Source: Desulfosporosinus youngiae DSM 17734 | GTDB taxonomy: Bacteria > Bacillota > Desulfitobacteriia > Desulfitobacteriales > Desulfitobacteriaceae | DNA length: 64,000 nt | Assembly: GCF_000244895.1 (NCBI RefSeq) | Contig: NZ_CM001441.1 | Location: 4,182,198 to 4,246,197, forward strand | Reading direction: 5' to 3' | In this document: positions 50,454-59,900 of the stretch, piece after piece | Layout of the letters: each line of letters opens with the position of its first letter | Numbering within the stretch: the first letter of the stretch is position 1 | Program-made: the position numbers and the translations under genes | Notes under the pieces: model-generated | Seen by the model: only the letters and a program-made list of their open reading frames with translations | Told to the model about the DNA's origin: nothing | Databases searched by the model: none

Positions 50454-51458
50454 CTAATTCATCGGAAACTTATCTGGATAGATCGCAATTTCGGGAAAAA
50501 GCGCTGCCTGATAAATACCGCCATAAGAAAAATCGCTTAAATTTCTCTCGGCAAAACTCTCCGTTTTAGAACTATTTGAGCCCACATAAGCCAATTCAGG
50601 AGCAACGGTATTATTTTTATAGACGAGTGTAACATTGTCAAAATCAACGTTATTTTTATCGCCGGAATGATAATTAATGTTTATTAAATTGTTGGCACGA
50701 TAATAAATATCGTCGATAGTATGGCCGGATTTGGTAATTGCATCGATTATCGCCTGTGAGCCTTTCACTTTTAACAACTGTTGCCGCGTGATTTTTAACC
50801 CGCCGTATTCCCTTAGCCCATCGGTTGCCCAATAAAGGTAATAGGGTTTATAGGTATGCCCTGCTCCTACCCCATCTATAAAATTCGAATCAAAACTATC
50901 GCCTATTGTCGTAAACTGACCGTTGCCGCTATAAGAAAGGCCCATACCGGTATAGGGAAGTTCAACAGGTTTTCCGTCTTTTACATACCAGGCACAGGAT
51001 GCTGAACTGCTGCCGCCGGGATTACTTTCGCATTTAAATATCTTGACGTCGCCGACTGTCCAAAGCAAGGGCGCATCAGACTGATTGTCTGCTGAAAATG
51101 CAATATCACTTTTTAATTTCTGAGCGCTGGAGGCGGTGATATACCAAACATCACCGCCAGATACAATTGCAAATGCGGCGTTTTGCTTGTCACCAATTGT
51201 CATGCTCTGAAAAACCACAATTTGATTTGTCGTGTATTTCGCGAGAATAGACTTTAATTGTTCCGGTGAAGCTGAACCGTTTGATATGATTGAAGCTATA
51301 GACAATGAATTAACTTGGTCAATTTTTAACTTTAGCTCTGTATTCTCATTTTCTAAGGATTGAATCTTATTATTTAAATTATCTGGATTAGAACATCCTG
51401 TAATAACAAAGACATTAGTAAGCAAAATGGAAATTAAGACCCACAATAATTTCCTCAT
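50454..51458 (-). CDS. Lipoprotein with coiled coil, function unknown
   Basis: 334 residues. Signal peptide with lipobox VITGC (Cys about 22), a short coiled coil (IQSLENENTELKLKIDQV), then a large soluble domain with a Ser/Ala-rich loop (CESNPGGSSSASCAWYVKDG). GGAGGG precedes ATG 51458. The apparent upstream extension of the frame lies in a group II intron remnant and is not used. Not recognised. Confidence 0.6.
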   Translation of the reverse strand: MRKLLWVLISILLTNVFVITGCSNPDNLNNKIQSLENENTELKLKIDQVNSLSIASIISNGSASPEQLKSILAKYTTNQIVVFQSMTIGDKQNAAFAIVSGGDVWYITASSAQKLKSDIAFSADNQSDAPLLWTVGDVKIFKCESNPGGSSSASCAWYVKDGKPVELPYTGMGLSYSGNGQFTTIGDSFDSNFIDGVGAGHTYKPYYLYWATDGLREYGGLKITRQQLLKVKGSQAIIDAITKSGHTIDDIYYRANNLININYHSGDKNNVDFDNVTLVYKNNTVAPELAYVGSNSSKTESFAERNLSDFSYGGIYQAALFPEIAIYPDKFPMN

Positions 51459-51504
51459 AAAGAATCCCTCCTCTCCAAAAAACAGCCTAGTAGAGTCTGT
51501 CGCC

Positions 51505-51600
51505 GTCATGAGACGCCAGTTACCCAATGTCCCCCGCACATCCCGGCGTACAAATTTCTAGCACCGGGCTCTTCAAAAATACTTGCTTCCGTACTTCCAG
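51505..51600 (-). mobile_element. Group II intron 3' remnant (domains V-VI)
   Basis: On the minus strand AGCCCGGTGCTAGAAATTTG then TACGCCGGGAT (about 51541-51572) folds like domain V: AGC triad, CCGG/CCGG stem, GAAA tetraloop and a two-base bulge. The following GTGCGGGGGAC...GGGTAACTGGCGTCTC resembles domain VI and the 3' end of bacterial group II introns. No reverse transcriptase ORF is left. Confidence 0.5.
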
Positions 51601-51729
51601 CATTAGAAATCAAAGTGAAGTTGTCCATTCATATCACTCCACGATGTCGCAACCCCTCTGTTACCTGAAGTGTCAGTCCTTGTAAATACGACTTGCAAAA
51701 TTCTCCTTATTATTTGCATTATTCTCCAG

Positions 51730-52121
51730 CTATCGATTATTCCCTTCTAATCTGGAAAAAATAAACATAGAGTATTGAACAATATTCGGAGGATGATAGT
51801 CTTGAAGAGCTAGAATATCAAACTCAGTAATAATAGATGTGGGAATCTCTGCGTACAGGCATTCATAATAGGCATCGTGGATCTTACCCGGAAGTTTCGG
51901 TTTAATTATGATTTTTTCGCAGCCCATATCCATGATCTGGGCCCAAACCGTACAGCATTTCTATTTTCGTTGCAGCAAGCAGCAGCATTCCACGTGCCTT
52001 GAGGATAAAAAAAAGATGCCGCTTGAGCCTTGATGGGCCTTGGCGGCAGGTAATCAACAATGTTATTAAGATCGGCTTCGAATCTAGGAATATATCTTAA
52101 AGTATATTTACCTTCCACCAT
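51730..52121 (-). pseudogene. Decayed ParE/RelE toxin and following remnant
   Basis: After the antitoxin, KYTLRYIPRFEADLNNIVDYL is the N terminus of a RelE/ParE toxin. The frame then continues into unrelated sequence (NAAACCNENRNAVRFGPR) and stops at 51906. A second, unrelated frame fragment (KIHDAYYECLYAEIPTSIIT..., end 51730) follows. The toxin's catalytic C terminus is missing. Confidence 0.55.
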
Positions 52122-52347
52122 TGATTCTCTCTTTCACCTTTGAAAAAACCTCATTGTGAGTATAGCAGATGTCTGTTGAATCTGCCTCTTTATCCGCTTC
52201 ATCAAGTTTCAGTTCTATATCATCCGTCAATTCCGCATATTTTTCCAGACTTAACACTACCATTGAGCCATAACCGTTTTTCGTTAAATAAACAGGCTCT
52301 CCTTCTTTTATAAATAAATTTTCAATTTCCGGAAATTTATTTCTCAA
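52108..52347 (-). CDS. Phd/YefM-type antitoxin, N terminus probably lost
   Basis: 79 residues: RNKFPEIENLFIKEGEPVYLTKNGYGSMVVLSLEKYAEL is the Phd/YefM DNA-binding fold, then an acidic helical tail. The usual first ~10 residues and an ATG are missing; only a TTG is available after an upstream TAA. With its toxin truncated, the pair is probably decaying. Confidence 0.7.
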   Translation of the reverse strand: MRNKFPEIENLFIKEGEPVYLTKNGYGSMVVLSLEKYAELTDDIELKLDEADKEADSTDICYTHNEVFSKVKERINGGR

Positions 52348-52388
52348 ATCAGACTTAGCCTTTTAAGGATGCTGAAGTACAAAATCTG

Positions 52389-53177
52389 TTATTTCATAGA
52401 AGACCAGGCGGACGATTCTATCGTTGCAGCTTTCCTGGCCGAAATCATAAACAGCGGATTTGCTCCATACAAAAGCTGTTCTTTTTCATCCCATACCCGA
52501 TCGGAAATATTAATCACATTATTGATTTCTGCAAAACCCAAAGCTGCCAGGGCACCATTATCCCAGGAAGGTCTATGCTGATCGTGAAGAAGCAGCTTTG
52601 AAGATTCATCACGCTTTGCCCTGGGTCCATAATAGTCGTCATCCGGTTCGCCATATCGGCTTCTGTATTCCCAATCCCGTTTCTTCACCTCTTCCATTAA
52701 CCCGCTGTCATATTGGTAGAGATGCCAGTTAGCATCAAAAATCAACAGCCTTCCGCCTGGTTTTAGAACCCGTTTCCACTCTCCATAAGCTGTAACCGGA
52801 TCATGGAGAGTCCAGGTCACATTGCGGCTGATCACCAAATCAAACGATTGGTCGGCAAAGTCCAGACGATGGCTGTCCATAACCGCAAACTCTGCTTTAA
52901 TTCCCGCGCCTTCCGCATTTTTTCCGGCCTTTTCAATCATCTCCGGACTGCTGTCAATGGCCGTCACCTGATGGCCGGCCCTTCCCATTAAAAGTGTAAA
53001 AAAACCGGGACCGGTACCCACGTCCAGGATCTGCAGTGTTTTGTTCTCCGGAATCTGTTTTTGAATGAGATCAAGCCAGGCGGCTGCTTTAAAGCTTTTC
53101 AGTTCATTCCGAACAGTGTCGTTGTATTCGCTGGCAGCTTTGTTCCATTTTTCTTCAATTTTTACTTGAGTATCCAC
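52389..53177 (-). CDS. Class I SAM-dependent methyltransferase in the cobalamin-regulated operon
   Basis: About 262 residues with SAM motif I ILDVGTGPGFFTLLMG (about residues 50-65), an acidic motif II (VTAIDSSPEMIEKA), DFADQSFDLVISRNVTWTL and LKPGGRLLIFDAN. GGAGG lies six bases before GTG 53177, preferred to the ATG adjoining the GGAGG. Last gene of the operon behind the 61115 riboswitch. It may methylate a corrinoid, heme-like or metallophore ligand, which is inference. Confidence 0.82.
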   Translation of the reverse strand: MDTQVKIEEKWNKAASEYNDTVRNELKSFKAAAWLDLIQKQIPENKTLQILDVGTGPGFFTLLMGRAGHQVTAIDSSPEMIEKAGKNAEGAGIKAEFAVMDSHRLDFADQSFDLVISRNVTWTLHDPVTAYGEWKRVLKPGGRLLIFDANWHLYQYDSGLMEEVKKRDWEYRSRYGEPDDDYYGPRAKRDESSKLLLHDQHRPSWDNGALAALGFAEINNVINISDRVWDEKEQLLYGANPLFMISARKAATIESSAWSSMK

Positions 53178-53219
53178 CGGCATCCTCCTTTTGGCGTTTA
53201 TTGAAATCTCTATCTATTA

Positions 53220-53981
53220 TTAAGGTAAAAATGTGATGTTCGGCTTTTTCGTCAAGGGATGAATCGCTACTTCAGCCGCAACGCCGAACACCCTTGCCAA
53301 TATTTCGGGGCAAAGCACGGCTTCAGGAGTTCCCTCGCAAACAATTCTTCCTTCATTAATTACGTAGAGCCTGTCACAATAGAGGGCAGCTATATTGAGG
53401 TCGTGGAGAGTTGTAAACACGGTAATTCCCAAGTCCCTGACCATCTTCATGATCTGAAGTTTATAGGCAATATCCAAGTGATTGGTAGGCTCATCCATAA
53501 TCAGCAGCTGCGCTTTCTGGGCCAGAGCCCGGGCCACCTGCACCCGCTGCTTTTCCCCCCCGGAAAGGGTGGCATAATGCCGGTCCATCAGTTCAAGTAT
53601 GCCCACCTCAGCCAGGGACTCACTGATAATTTTCTCATCCTCTTCCGTATCCTGTTCAAGCATGGTTTTATGAGGTGTGCGCCCCATCATCACCACTTCC
53701 CGGACGGTGAAATCAAAATCATGGGTGGTTTCCTGCGCCACAACCGACATTTTTTGAAAGGTCTTTTTGAAAGGCTGCCTGGAAATATCCTCTCCCATTA
53801 AGGAAATCACGCCTTTACTGGGGGAATAGACCCGATAAATGTTTTTAAGCAAAGTGGTCTTGCCGCTGCCATTGGGGCCGATCAAGCCCACAAATTCCCC
53901 TTTCTTTACTTCAAGGCTGACATCCTGAACAATAGTGATCTCTTGAATTTTGCAGGCGACACCTGTTACTTTCAGTTCCAT
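53220..53981 (-). CDS. Iron/cobalamin-type ABC transporter ATPase (FecE/BtuD-like)
   Basis: 253 residues with Walker A GPNGSGKTTLL, Q-loop MSVVAQETTHD, signature LSGGEKQRVQVARAL, Walker B LLIMDEPTNHLD and H-loop (TVFTTLHDLN). TNHLDIAYK is typical of the FepC/BtuD group. It directly follows the FecCD permease gene with no gap. Confidence 0.9.
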   Translation of the reverse strand: MELKVTGVACKIQEITIVQDVSLEVKKGEFVGLIGPNGSGKTTLLKNIYRVYSPSKGVISLMGEDISRQPFKKTFQKMSVVAQETTHDFDFTVREVVMMGRTPHKTMLEQDTEEDEKIISESLAEVGILELMDRHYATLSGGEKQRVQVARALAQKAQLLIMDEPTNHLDIAYKLQIMKMVRDLGITVFTTLHDLNIAALYCDRLYVINEGRIVCEGTPEAVLCPEILARVFGVAAEVAIHPLTKKPNITFLP

Positions 53982-55088
53982 CTAACCCCTCCCTGCCGCG
54001 CTTCTCTTTTTCTTGCGCAGCATCCAGATAAAAAACGGGCCGCCCACAATGGAGGTGAGCACACCGATGGGAAATTCCGACGGAGCGGCCACAGTTCGTG
54101 CCAGCAAATCCATCCAAATGGTAAAGATAGCGCCGATAAGCATGCTCACCGGAATAACCTTGCGGTTGTCGGCGCCGACAATCATCCTGGAGACATGGGG
54201 TACCATCAGTCCGATAAAACCAATAGCCCCGCTTACTGCCACAAGGACTCCGGTAATGACGGAGGTGGTGATCAACAGGAACTTCCGATAGCGAACCACG
54301 TTAATCCCCATGGATACCGCCACATCGTCGCCCATCAGTATCCCGTTAAGAGAACGGTAGGTTATAAACAGGGCCGCGGTGCCCAGCAGCATCACAATGG
54401 CGGGAATGGGCAGCTGCTCCCAGGAAGCGCTGGACAAACTGCCCAGCATCCACTGCAAGGCCGAACGTATTCCGGCTTCCGAGCCTCCCATGGTAACAAT
54501 CAGGTTGGTAACGCCCCCCAAGGTCATGGAGAGAGCCACACCGCCCAGGACCAGCCTGGTAGTGATGACGCGGCCATTTTCCTGGGCAATAAAATAGACT
54601 AAAACCATGGTTCCCAGTGCCCCAATAAAAGCACTCAAGGACAGGCCGTATTGCCCAAAGGCTGAAAATACGCCGAAAAGGATGGACAACACAGCTGTTA
54701 CGGAAGCACCGGAAGATATACCCAGCAAATGAGGATCAGCCAGCTGGTTCCGGGTGAGGGCCTGCAATCCGGTGCCTACCACCGCCAGTCCCGCCCCTAC
54801 AACCAAGCCAAGCAAAACCCGGGGGTAGCGAATCAGCCAGACGATAATAAACTGGGATTTGTCCCAGTCCACTTCCAGCGAACTCCGATCCCCCAGAATT
54901 TGATGCAGCAAAATACGCCAGGTAAACCGGGGTTCCACGTGAACAGGTCCCAGGATAATGCACAACACCGTTGATAGGATAAGCAAAGCCAGCAATGCCG
55001 TGATAATCAGGGAGAAGCGCCTATTCGAAAAAGTGCAGGCCGATAGTTTCTTGTTTATGGCATCGTCTTTAGATAATTTCGTTTTCAA
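53982..55088 (-). CDS. FecCD/BtuC-family permease
   Basis: 368 residues with about ten hydrophobic segments and FecCD signatures (RYPRVLLGLVVGAGLAVVGTGLQALTRNQLADPHLLGISSGAS in outline; AVSGAIGFIGLMVPHVSRMIVGADNRKVIP). It forms the importer with the FecE-like ATPase and the two lipoproteins of the same operon. An N-terminal extension precedes the first membrane segment. Confidence 0.92.
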   Translation of the reverse strand: MKTKLSKDDAINKKLSACTFSNRRFSLIITALLALLILSTVLCIILGPVHVEPRFTWRILLHQILGDRSSLEVDWDKSQFIIVWLIRYPRVLLGLVVGAGLAVVGTGLQALTRNQLADPHLLGISSGASVTAVLSILFGVFSAFGQYGLSLSAFIGALGTMVLVYFIAQENGRVITTRLVLGGVALSMTLGGVTNLIVTMGGSEAGIRSALQWMLGSLSSASWEQLPIPAIVMLLGTAALFITYRSLNGILMGDDVAVSMGINVVRYRKFLLITTSVITGVLVAVSGAIGFIGLMVPHVSRMIVGADNRKVIPVSMLIGAIFTIWMDLLARTVAAPSEFPIGVLTSIVGGPFFIWMLRKKKRSAAGRG

Positions 55089-55103
55089 TCCATCCTCTCC
55101 TTT

Positions 55104-56888
55104 CTAGGCACTGGCCTGAATCGCCACCAGTCTGGCGTAAATACCGTCTTTAGCGATCAGTTCCTGATGGGAACCACTTTCTGCCACATATCCATTGTCA
55201 AGCACTACAATACGGTCCGCGGACATAATGGTTGACAATCTGTGGGCAATGATCAGGGTCGTCCGGTTTTTCTGCAGATTTTTAATAGCAATCTGCAACA
55301 ATTGTTCATTGGTAGTGTCCAGATTGGAGACCGCCTCATCCATGAGCAGGATAGGCGAATTTTTCAAAAAGGCCCGGGCAATGGCGATGCGTTGGCGCTG
55401 ACCGCCCGAGAGCTGGGCACCGCGCTCCCCGACAATGGTATCGTAACCATCAGGCATCTCCATAATGAAATCGTGGGCCAGAGCGGCTCTGGCTGCCTTT
55501 TCGATGTCTTTATCCCCGGCAGCAGGCAGCCCCAGGGAAATGTTCTCGCGGATAGTGGTGTTGAACAGATAAACATCCTGTGACACTAAGGAAATTGTTT
55601 CCCGCAGGGCTTTTTGAGGCATGTCCCGTAAATCCACGCCGTCGATGGATATGGAACCGCCTGTTACCTCCCAAAAGCGCAGAAGCAGGCTGATACAGGT
55701 GGATTTCCCCGCTCCGGAGTGTCCCACCAATGCCACAGTCTCCCCGGGCTTCACTTCAAAACTGATCTTGTCCAGCACCAAAGGCAGTTTTTCCTGGTAC
55801 CGGAAACTGACCTTTTGATAATCAATATGGGGCAAACTAAACCGGGCAGGGGATTCAGTCACCCGGTCCACTGCGGCCGGCGAAGCCTCCAGGATGGAAA
55901 ACACACGATCTGCGGAAGCGGATATTAAGCCAAAATTAGTGATCATCTCCATAAGCTCTAAAAGAGGGTTGAAGGCATACACGGTTAAAATAACCGCCAC
56001 AGGATAAAGGGATTCGTGAATCACTCCGCTTGAGGCCATTTGGGATGATACAATAAGCACAGAAAGCATCCCCAGGGCTGTGAAGGTCTTAATAAGCGCT
56101 TGTTCAAGGCCCAACCGTTTTCCATCTTTGACCTGGGCTTCATTAAGGCGTTTCGTTTTACCGACCAGACGGCTGAGGTAGGGGCTTTGCTGGCCAAAGG
56201 AAATGATTTCCCGCAACCCCTGCACACCGTCAATGGTTTCGGCATTGACTTCGGCCAGACTTTCCTTTACTTCTCTGCCCTGGGTGTCGGCTTTTTTCCT
56301 GAACCACAGGTGTGTCACTGCTGTCAGCACCATCCATGGTATCAATACCAAAGGCAGAAGCCAATGAAGAGAAAGCATATAGATCAAAATCGCGGCCGGT
56401 ACCAGCACCGCTATAAAGAAGGTGCCCAGGGTGTGGGCGTAGAACCACTCCAGCTGCTCCACATCATCCATGACGGTTGAAGTAACGGCACCGGATTTTT
56501 TGTCGATCATATAGGCGGGGCAAAGCTGTTCCAGCTTGCGGTAGATCATCATGCGGAAATCATGGAGCATGCGGAAGGCAGCCGCGTGAGCAATGTACAT
56601 CTCCAAATATTCAAACAGTGCCCGCAGCAAAACCACGATACCCAAAACAACCAGATAACCAATAATGGTTTCGGCAGTTGCGCCCGAAGCTGCTGTACCG
56701 ACAACATACGCCACCAGGGCAGCACTCAGGACCGGCAACGTTTTATTGAAAATACCTGTCAATACGGAAAGTCCGATCAACCAATAATGATTTTTTATAT
56801 AGAGCGTAAGCTTCATCACTCGCCCGAATTTTGCCAGGAATGCGGTGTTATCCATTTCTGTTCGATGGTTTTTTTTACTGGTTTCCAT
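55104..56888 (-). CDS. ABC exporter half-transporter A (membrane + ATPase)
   Basis: 594 residues. Type I exporter membrane domain (six segments, residues ~35-320) fused to an ATPase domain: Walker A VGHSGAGKSTCI, Q-loop SLVSQDVYLFNTT, signature LSGGQRQRIAIARAF, Walker B ILLMDEAVSNLD. It likely heterodimerises with the next ABC protein. Pairs of such proteins beside FecB/FecCD importers also occur in siderophore systems of YbtP/YbtQ type, where exporter-fold proteins import the metal complex. Confidence 0.88.
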   Translation of the reverse strand: METSKKNHRTEMDNTAFLAKFGRVMKLTLYIKNHYWLIGLSVLTGIFNKTLPVLSAALVAYVVGTAASGATAETIIGYLVVLGIVVLLRALFEYLEMYIAHAAAFRMLHDFRMMIYRKLEQLCPAYMIDKKSGAVTSTVMDDVEQLEWFYAHTLGTFFIAVLVPAAILIYMLSLHWLLPLVLIPWMVLTAVTHLWFRKKADTQGREVKESLAEVNAETIDGVQGLREIISFGQQSPYLSRLVGKTKRLNEAQVKDGKRLGLEQALIKTFTALGMLSVLIVSSQMASSGVIHESLYPVAVILTVYAFNPLLELMEMITNFGLISASADRVFSILEASPAAVDRVTESPARFSLPHIDYQKVSFRYQEKLPLVLDKISFEVKPGETVALVGHSGAGKSTCISLLLRFWEVTGGSISIDGVDLRDMPQKALRETISLVSQDVYLFNTTIRENISLGLPAAGDKDIEKAARAALAHDFIMEMPDGYDTIVGERGAQLSGGQRQRIAIARAFLKNSPILLMDEAVSNLDTTNEQLLQIAIKNLQKNRTTLIIAHRLSTIMSADRIVVLDNGYVAESGSHQELIAKDGIYARLVAIQASA

Positions 56889-56902
56889 GTCTCTCTCCTT
56901 TT

Positions 56903-58630
56903 CTAAAGCTGAGCTCTCAACAACTGGGCATATGCGCCGCCGCCAAAGGCCATGAGTTCGTCATGAGTGCCGGTTTGCACAATTTTGTGATCATCCAGCA
57001 CGATAATACGGTCGGCCTCACGAATGGTTGAGAAACGATGGGCAATAATCAGCACCGTACGGTTTTGCATCAGGTGCTGCAATCCCTTCTGAATGGCGGC
57101 TTCATTCTCAGCATCCAGGCTGGAGGTGGCCTCATCTAAGATCAAAATAGGCGCATCTTTTAAAAATGCCCGGGCCACGGCTATCCGCTGCCGCTCGCCG
57201 CCTGAAAAGCGCACTCCCCGTTCTCCCACCTGTGTATGGTAACCCTCCGGCAAAGAGACAATAAATTCGTGAATATTGGCCAGTTTTGCCGCTTTTTCAA
57301 TTTCCTCATTGCTTGCGCCGGGCTTGGCAATACGTAAGTTCTCTTCTATTGTCCCGTGAAAAAGATAGGTATCCTGCCATACCACCGAAATCAAGGAGTG
57401 AAAAGATACACTGGGCACGGTCTTAAGGTCGCGCCCGGAGATGCGGACACTTCCATCCTGAGGGTCAAAAAAGCGCAACAGCAGATTGACCAGGGTGGAT
57501 TTACCTGCCCCGGATTTTCCTACAACCGCTACCTTTTCACCCTGGCCAATGGTGAATATTACCTTTTGCAGGGCCTGCCGCACCCCCTCGTTATAGCCGA
57601 AGGTTACATTGTCAAAAACGATTTCCGAATGGAAGTCCCCTTTTTCCAGGGGCGGGGCATCGATTGGCTCTGCAACTTGCGGCTGTGTATCTAAAAAGGC
57701 AAATAGTTTATCCGCAGCTGTCAGGCCCCGAAAACCAACGTGCCAGTATTTCACAAGGTCGGTCATCGGCCGGAAGCATTCTACAGACAAAAAGAGGATT
57801 AAAAATATACTTGTGATATTAAGTTGTCCGACAGCAAAAAGATAAGCGGCCACACCCACCGAAAAAGCCGAACCGATCGCCGCTCCCAGTCCAATCAGGC
57901 AGGAATCCAGCAGGGAGACTGCCAGGTTGTGCATGATGGACTTATACCAGTCCCGAGAGTTGGTTTCCAGTTCTTTTCCCTTTGCAGCCGAGGCATTAAA
58001 GGCCTTGAGTGTCATCATGCCCTGGAGAGCGTCAAGAAACTGGGCGTTGAAATGATTTCGCTTTTCCCAGCTGGTCATACCTGTTGAGCGCATTACTTTA
58101 AGCCACAGGGAAGGTACAACCATGACAATTATCATACCCAGGAGCATAATGGCTCCCACCATGGTATTCAGATAAAACACATAAGCAAGTATTCCCAGGG
58201 AGCTGATAAGAGTTACGAAGCAATGGGGTATATAGTAGGCTATATAAGGTCCTATTGCTTCCACGCCATCCACAAACACTGACTGAATACTGCCGGAACG
58301 ATTATTCTGCAAAAAACCGGGGCCGAGGCTCAAAAGCTTCTCAAACATAATGTAGCGGAGTTTTTCCTTGGCTTGGCCGGCCAGGATTTTGCTTTGCACT
58401 TCATTGAACCAGTTAAGGGCAGACCGTATCAATATCATCCCTAAGATGACAACAAAGTTTGTGACGAACTTATCCCAGGCTTCGCCTGCGAAAACCTTGC
58501 TTAAAACCGTAGCTGTAAGCACGCCTTGAATAATATATGTGCCTGTCACCAATACACCGATTAGCACTTTGAGCACAACACTTCCCCGCATGCCCCTGGT
58601 TATGGCAAACAATCTTCTACTGATCAGCAT
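56903..58630 (-). CDS. ABC exporter half-transporter B (membrane + ATPase)
   Basis: 575 residues with the same layout as its neighbour: Walker A VGKSGAGKSTLV, signature FSGGERQRIAVARAF, Walker B ILILDEATSSLD. The genes are 14 bases apart. Its membrane half differs enough that the two should form a heterodimer. Substrate unknown; control by a cobalamin riboswitch points to corrinoids, cobalt or a related chelate. Confidence 0.88.
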   Translation of the reverse strand: MLISRRLFAITRGMRGSVVLKVLIGVLVTGTYIIQGVLTATVLSKVFAGEAWDKFVTNFVVILGMILIRSALNWFNEVQSKILAGQAKEKLRYIMFEKLLSLGPGFLQNNRSGSIQSVFVDGVEAIGPYIAYYIPHCFVTLISSLGILAYVFYLNTMVGAIMLLGMIIVMVVPSLWLKVMRSTGMTSWEKRNHFNAQFLDALQGMMTLKAFNASAAKGKELETNSRDWYKSIMHNLAVSLLDSCLIGLGAAIGSAFSVGVAAYLFAVGQLNITSIFLILFLSVECFRPMTDLVKYWHVGFRGLTAADKLFAFLDTQPQVAEPIDAPPLEKGDFHSEIVFDNVTFGYNEGVRQALQKVIFTIGQGEKVAVVGKSGAGKSTLVNLLLRFFDPQDGSVRISGRDLKTVPSVSFHSLISVVWQDTYLFHGTIEENLRIAKPGASNEEIEKAAKLANIHEFIVSLPEGYHTQVGERGVRFSGGERQRIAVARAFLKDAPILILDEATSSLDAENEAAIQKGLQHLMQNRTVLIIAHRFSTIREADRIIVLDDHKIVQTGTHDELMAFGGGAYAQLLRAQL

Positions 58631-58651
58631 CTCATCTTCTCCTAATGTTTG

Positions 58652-59701
58652 TTATTTAAATTTTTCCGGGTAAAAGCCTTTGGCAAGTTTTTCTACGCAA
58701 TCAGCGTTGCGGGTGCCGGGCAAAACATCGTTGAGATTTACCACTACAAATTGATCATTGACCACAGCAGGCAGTTTAGCAAAGAGGGGGTTATTCTTAA
58801 ACGAAGTGATTTTCCCCTCCGCTCCAGCTTCGCCGTAATCAACGATGACAATAATCTCAGGTTTGCTTCCTATAATTTTTTCATTGTTGGCAAACAACCA
58901 GTTTCTATTAACGTCAGAAAAAATATTTTTTCCGCCTGCTATTTTAATTAAGTTTGAAAGCAGAGAAGTGCCTGCTGTGAAGATCATTCCTTCTTCTTCG
59001 GAATCAAAAACAAACACGGATACAGGCTCTTCGATGATGCCTAATTTGCCCTGCACCCCACTTATTTTTGTTGACATGTTTTGTACTAATTCGCTGGCAC
59101 GGCCTTCTACATTAAAGATACGGCCCAGGGTTAAAATTTCATTATATACATCATCCATTTGTGCGTTAAGCATATCGGTGGGCTTATTTATATAAGTAGC
59201 AATGCCCATTTTATCAATATTTTCCAACGGTGAAATGGTGCCGGTTTTTCCTAAAGAAAAGGACGTGCCGTAAATAAAATCAGGCTTTGTATTAACGACG
59301 GCCTCGAAAGATGGATAACCGCCTGCCCCGCCAACGAGATTATCTCCCAGAATATTTAATGAGTTGTAGATTTCCTGATATTCAGGCAAAAAGTCAGCGT
59401 CATAGCCTGGAGCCACACCGACAATTTTCTCTTGCAGGCCAAGGGCTATAAGCGTTTCAATATTCGTTGTCTGCACTGCAAAAACGGCTTCCGGCACTTC
59501 GTCAATGACAAGCTGCCGATTATAGTTCTGGACAACAAAAGGCTTAAAGTCCGTCTCCTGGTTAACTTTGGCAGATGCCTCTTTATCGGTGCCGGATTCA
59601 TTTACCTTTTCATTCAAGGGGCTTGGGCCGCAGGCAGACATCGAAAGAACAAGAAACAGCACCATAAATAACACCATAATACGATTCATCACTGTTTTCA
59701 C
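58652..59701 (-). CDS. FecB/BtuF-like binding lipoprotein, copy 1
   Basis: 349 residues from GTG 59701 (GGAGGTG six bases upstream). Lipobox MSACG, then a type III periplasmic binding domain (EVPEAVFAVQTTNIETLIAL, KPDFIYGTSFSLGKTG, EEEGMIFTAGTSLLSNLIKIAGGKNIF). It captures the ligand for the FecCD/FecE importer. Strongly similar to the protein at 59901-60950 along its whole length, including the last codons and 3' flank, so the two arose by tandem duplication. Confidence 0.9.
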   Translation of the reverse strand: MKTVMNRIMVLFMVLFLVLSMSACGPSPLNEKVNESGTDKEASAKVNQETDFKPFVVQNYNRQLVIDEVPEAVFAVQTTNIETLIALGLQEKIVGVAPGYDADFLPEYQEIYNSLNILGDNLVGGAGGYPSFEAVVNTKPDFIYGTSFSLGKTGTISPLENIDKMGIATYINKPTDMLNAQMDDVYNEILTLGRIFNVEGRASELVQNMSTKISGVQGKLGIIEEPVSVFVFDSEEEGMIFTAGTSLLSNLIKIAGGKNIFSDVNRNWLFANNEKIIGSKPEIIVIVDYGEAGAEGKITSFKNNPLFAKLPAVVNDQFVVVNLNDVLPGTRNADCVEKLAKGFYPEKFK

Positions 59702-59778
59702 GCTGAGCACCTCCAAATTCTTACAAGTATTTGAGCCAGACTATTTTTTCCATTAAAACCCCCTTCATTTTATGAATA

Positions 59779-59817
59779 AAGTTAGATTGACCTAATAAAG
59801 TTAGTTCAATCTAACTT
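59779..59817. promoter_or_regulatory. 12-bp perfect inverted repeat between the two lipoprotein genes
   Basis: AAGTTAGATTGA (59779-59790) and TCAATCTAACTT (59806-59817) with a 15-base spacer that contains a further AAAGTTAG half-site. No T tract follows on the minus strand, so an operator is more likely than a terminator. Confidence 0.5.
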
Positions 59818-59900
59818 ACAGTTTTTAATTATACGGTTGAATCCATATAAAACAATAGATTCACAGACGATTTCATAATATTTCATAACCTTAATGTTTG

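Noticed and set aside
51459-51539. Upstream extension of the lipoprotein ORF
   Set aside because: It covers the group II intron remnant; the signal peptide begins at 51458 behind a clear GGAGGG.
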